Assembly: GCF_000686845.1 (NCBI RefSeq)
Contig: NZ_JMLS01000003.1
Span: 310,001-374,000, forward strand
From: Paenibacillus sp. UNC451MF
Lineage (GTDB): Bacteria; Bacillota; Bacilli; Paenibacillales; NBRC-103111
Direction of reading: 5' to 3'
DNA: 64,000 nt
Below, piece by piece: positions 61,751-64,000 of this stretch. Position numbers and translations under genes: made by a program. The notes under the pieces are model-generated. The model ran no database searches, was not told the origin of the DNA, and was given only the letters and a program-made list of their open reading frames with translations. Position 1 is the stretch's first letter. The number at the start of each line of letters is the position of its first letter.

Positions 61751-62821
61751 ATGAAAACATCCAGCTTGGAGCACTTAAGAGACAAACTAAACATCATCAA
61801 TCATAACCTTCTTGAGCTTTTATGCTATCGGGCTTGCATCGTCAAAGAAATCGGTGAAGTAAAGGAAAAACAAGGAACGCCTAAGTTCGATCCTCTTCGT
61901 GAGAGGGCAATGCTGGACGAATTGGTTGCCGCGAACAAGGGACCGTTCGATGATAAAACGATCCAACATTTATTCAAACAGATTTTTCAAGCCTCTTTAA
62001 ATCTTCAAGAATCCGAGCATAAGAAACATTTACTAGTCAGCCGCAAGAAGCAACAGGAAGACACTATCGTTCATATAGGCGATGTAGCCGTCGGGGGATC
62101 AAATCCATTAATAATCGCAGGTCCTTGCTCGGTCGAAAGCTATGAACAAGTTCGACTTGTGGCAAAAGCTTTAAAGGAGGCGGGCATTACAGTGATACGC
62201 GGAGGAGCGTTCAAACCTAGGACATCGCCATATGATTTCCAGGGTCTCGGGTTCGAAGGCCTGAAAATTTTGAAAGAGGCTGCAAGCGAATTCAGCCTGA
62301 AGACGATTAGTGAAATTGTAGACCCGAGACATATCGAACTTGCTTCTGAATATATAGATGTTATTCAAATCGGGGCTCGCAACATGCAGAATTTCGAATT
62401 ACTTAAAGCTGCAGGCGAAGCCCGGACACCAATACTCCTAAAGCGAGGGCTGGCAGCGACAATAGACGAGTTTTTACATGCAGCAGAGTATATCATATCC
62501 AGAGGCAACACCCAAGTTATGCTGATTGAGCGTGGAATCCGAACCTATGAGAAGGCGACTCGTAACACGCTGGACATCTCCGCAGTGCCAATACTGAAGC
62601 AAGAAAGTCATTTACCTGTCCTTGTGGATGTAACCCATTCAACTGGTAGAAAAGATATACTTGCGCCATGTGCAAAAGCGGCTCTCGCGGCTGGTGCTGA
62701 TGGTGTTATGGTAGAAGTCCACCCAGATCCTGAAACAGCTTTATCCGATGCTACACAACAACTTAACATTGATGAATTCAACCGTTTCTATGCCAATGTT
62801 AAAGAATCTGGATTGCTGTAA
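61751..62821 (+). CDS. aroA: Chorismate mutase / 3-deoxy-7-phosphoheptulonate synthase
   Basis: A 356-residue bifunctional enzyme of the B. subtilis AroA(G) type. Residues 1-90 form an AroQ-class chorismate mutase, which in this family also acts as the feedback-sensing domain for chorismate and prephenate. Residues about 105-350 form the type I-beta DAHP synthase, with [29 protein letters not shown] and the C-terminal [17 protein letters not shown]. It makes DAHP from phosphoenolpyruvate and erythrose 4-phosphate, the entry to aromatic amino acids. It stands alone behind a phenylalanine T-box. Confidence 0.95.
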   Translation: MKTSSLEHLRDKLNIINHNLLELLCYRACIVKEIGEVKEKQGTPKFDPLRERAMLDELVAANKGPFDDKTIQHLFKQIFQASLNLQESEHKKHLLVSRKKQQEDTIVHIGDVAVGGSNPLIIAGPCSVESYEQVRLVAKALKEAGITVIRGGAFKPRTSPYDFQGLGFEGLKILKEAASEFSLKTISEIVDPRHIELASEYIDVIQIGARNMQNFELLKAAGEARTPILLKRGLAATIDEFLHAAEYIISRGNTQVMLIERGIRTYEKATRNTLDISAVPILKQESHLPVLVDVTHSTGRKDILAPCAKAALAAGADGVMVEVHPDPETALSDATQQLNIDEFNRFYANVKESGLL

Positions 62822-62891
62822 AACAAAACAAAGAAACAGTAAAACCGATTGCTTCTGTTTTGGATGACGGTACTGACCAATGTCGCCTACC

Positions 62892-63722
62892 TCAGCGTAA
62901 AATAATCATTAGCAATGCAGCAATGATCGCTATGACGCTGCTTGTGCTAAAAGCCACCATAGGACCAAACGTCTGCCACAGGAATCCTGCCATTATACTG
63001 GCTGGTAATGCGGCTATTCCGATCATTGAATTATAAGTTCCCATCGCAGTTCCGCGTTGTCCTTCAGGTACAATATCGGCAATGTATGCCTTTTGTATAC
63101 CTTCTGTAAACGCATAATAAAGTCCATAAAATATGAACAATACCCAAATCCACATGACACTCTTTGCCATCCCAAAACCAAAATAAATCAATGCAAACAT
63201 AATAAATCCATAAATTAATACCGGTCGACGACCGATCCGGTCAGATAACATTCCTATAGGCATGGAAAAGATGCTGCTGCTCATATTTAATGCAAAAAAG
63301 GCTAGAGGAATCAGTGCAGGAAGCATTCCTACATCTTGTGCGCGTAAAGCCAAAAAAGCATCAGAAAAGTTCCCAACAGCAAATAAAGTAGATATTAAAG
63401 TGAATATAATAAAGCGGCGGTTTAAATTACGAAATCCTATCTTCGGAAGCGATGTTTTCTTTTGATTTTCGTCATGTCTTTTCTCTTTTAAGAAAAATAC
63501 AGTAAGAGCAACCGCAACGAGTCCTGGTATAACTGACAGCCAAAATACAAGGTGAAAATTGTTTGCATATATAGCAAGTATCCCAAATGCAACTAACGGT
63601 CCAAGTGCGGCTCCGAGAGCATCCATTACACGGCGAAATCCAAATGCTCTTCCACGCTCTTCTTTAGTTGTGGAATCTGCGACCAATGCGTCACGAGGTG
63701 AAGTGCGTATTCCTGCGAATTC
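62892..63722 (-). pseudogene. MFS transporter, N-terminally truncated
   Basis: An open frame of about 275 codons with no proper start. It holds the MFS segment GIRTSPRDALVADSTTKEER and the following eight helices to the C-terminus; the motif MLSDRIGRRPVLIYG is intact. The first four or so helices, about 130 residues, are missing. Homology begins near 63716, and a GAATTC sits at 63717-63722 beside a penicillin-binding-protein-like fragment. The family is the drug or sugar efflux type often annotated as YfmO or YxiO-like; substrate unknown. Confidence 0.75.
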
Positions 63723-64000
63723 ATGAGCTTGAGTGAGGAAACTGAATCGTTTCGAGGGAGCTGAACAGCCTGCAGGATCTCGCCGGCAGGCTGTTTAATT
63801 AACTGGGTTGTCGCGATCTGATCGAGAATGGCTTGCTGCGCGGTGAGCTGCACCTTGCGATTAATCGTTAGATACAGATTCTGCCCCTTGACCGGCTTGC
63901 TCAGCTTCATGTCGCCGACGATCCGGCTCATGCTGTCCGATTTGATAGGATTTATAACCGTTAAGGCCCCGCATCTCCTTCTGATACATCAACTCGATGC
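63723..64000 (-). pseudogene. Penicillin-binding-protein-like fragment, frameshifted and truncated
   Basis: The minus strand reads ELMYQKEMRGLNGYKSYQI at the window edge, then continues in another frame with SMSRIVGDMKLSKPVKGQNL and YLTINRKVQLTAQQAILDQI. This is the region before the catalytic domain of class B PBPs such as SpoVD. A frame change near 63930 joins the two parts. The catalytic part is absent: sequence runs into the truncated MFS gene at about 63717. A 10-bp inverted repeat with arms AACAGCCTGC and GCAGGCTGTT (63764-63795) lies in it. Confidence 0.6.

Noticed and set aside
63764-63802. SbfI-like CCTGCAGG and PacI-like TTAATTAA sites near the EcoRI junction
   Set aside because: They overlap one natural-looking inverted repeat and a coding-like frame; not enough to call a cloning polylinker.
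1-64000. CRISPR arrays, tRNA or rRNA genes, complete insertion sequences
   Set aside because: Looked for repeat-spacer patterns, rRNA signatures and transposase motifs; none was seen. The tandem repeats present are too few or too irregular for CRISPR.

Overview
The window looks like chromosomal DNA from a spore-forming, low-to-mid GC Firmicute, most likely Paenibacillus or a close relative. The evidence is two GerA-type germinant-receptor operons, YesM/YesN-type regulators, a copper-amine-oxidase-type stalk protein, an S-layer (SLH) protein, two T-box leaders, YjcZ-type microproteins and PerR-, Fur-, CcpA- and PhoP-like sites. Strong AGGAGG-type ribosome sites precede most genes. Species assignment is inference.

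Layout. 1-3.3 kb: end of a fibronectin-III protein, then a DUF218 protein, a ROK regulator and a HAD phosphatase. 3.3-7.2 kb: a lysine T-box leader with class I lysyl-tRNA synthetase, then a membrane-anchored HtrA protease. 7.2-11 kb (minus strand): germinant receptor operon in the order B-A-C. 11-13.7 kb: a P1B-4 metal-efflux ATPase behind a PerR-like promoter, then two divergent 55-residue microproteins sharing one Fur box. 13.8-17.3 kb: a two-gene ABC exporter. 17.6-30.1 kb: a serine hydrolase and a glycan-type locus under a cre-like site. In that locus a sensor kinase is fused in frame to the back half of an FAD oxidoreductase, and a giant secreted protein has lost its C-terminus. 30-36.9 kb: a NarL-type two-component system, CcdC-like/SDR pair, GNAT, FAD oxidoreductase and SigJ-like sigma factor.

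37-49 kb is a complete C-P lyase locus: PHP phosphoesterase, hexapeptide transferase, phnF, phnG-H-I-J-K-M-L, then phnD-C-E-E. Uptake (PhnDCEE), ribosylation and cleavage (PhnGHIJKLM) and processing of the cyclic phosphate (PHP protein in place of PhnP) are all present. The promoter region carries four PhoP-type hexamers at exact 11-bp spacing, followed by a dyad that fits a PhnF operator over the -10.

49-54.3 kb: a pentapeptide-repeat protein and a second germinant receptor operon (A-C-D-B) with a small two-helix D subunit. 54.3-64 kb is looser and partly decayed: a stalk-domain protein, a PQQ/Big2/SLH protein, a 261-bp duplication in which each copy encodes a 30-residue YjcZ-like microprotein, and between the copies a Cys-Gly-Phe repeat peptide resembling heterocycloanthracin/sonorensin precursors. 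The window ends with a phenylalanine T-box leader before a chorismate mutase-DAHP synthase, then a truncated MFS gene abutting a broken penicillin-binding-protein fragment.
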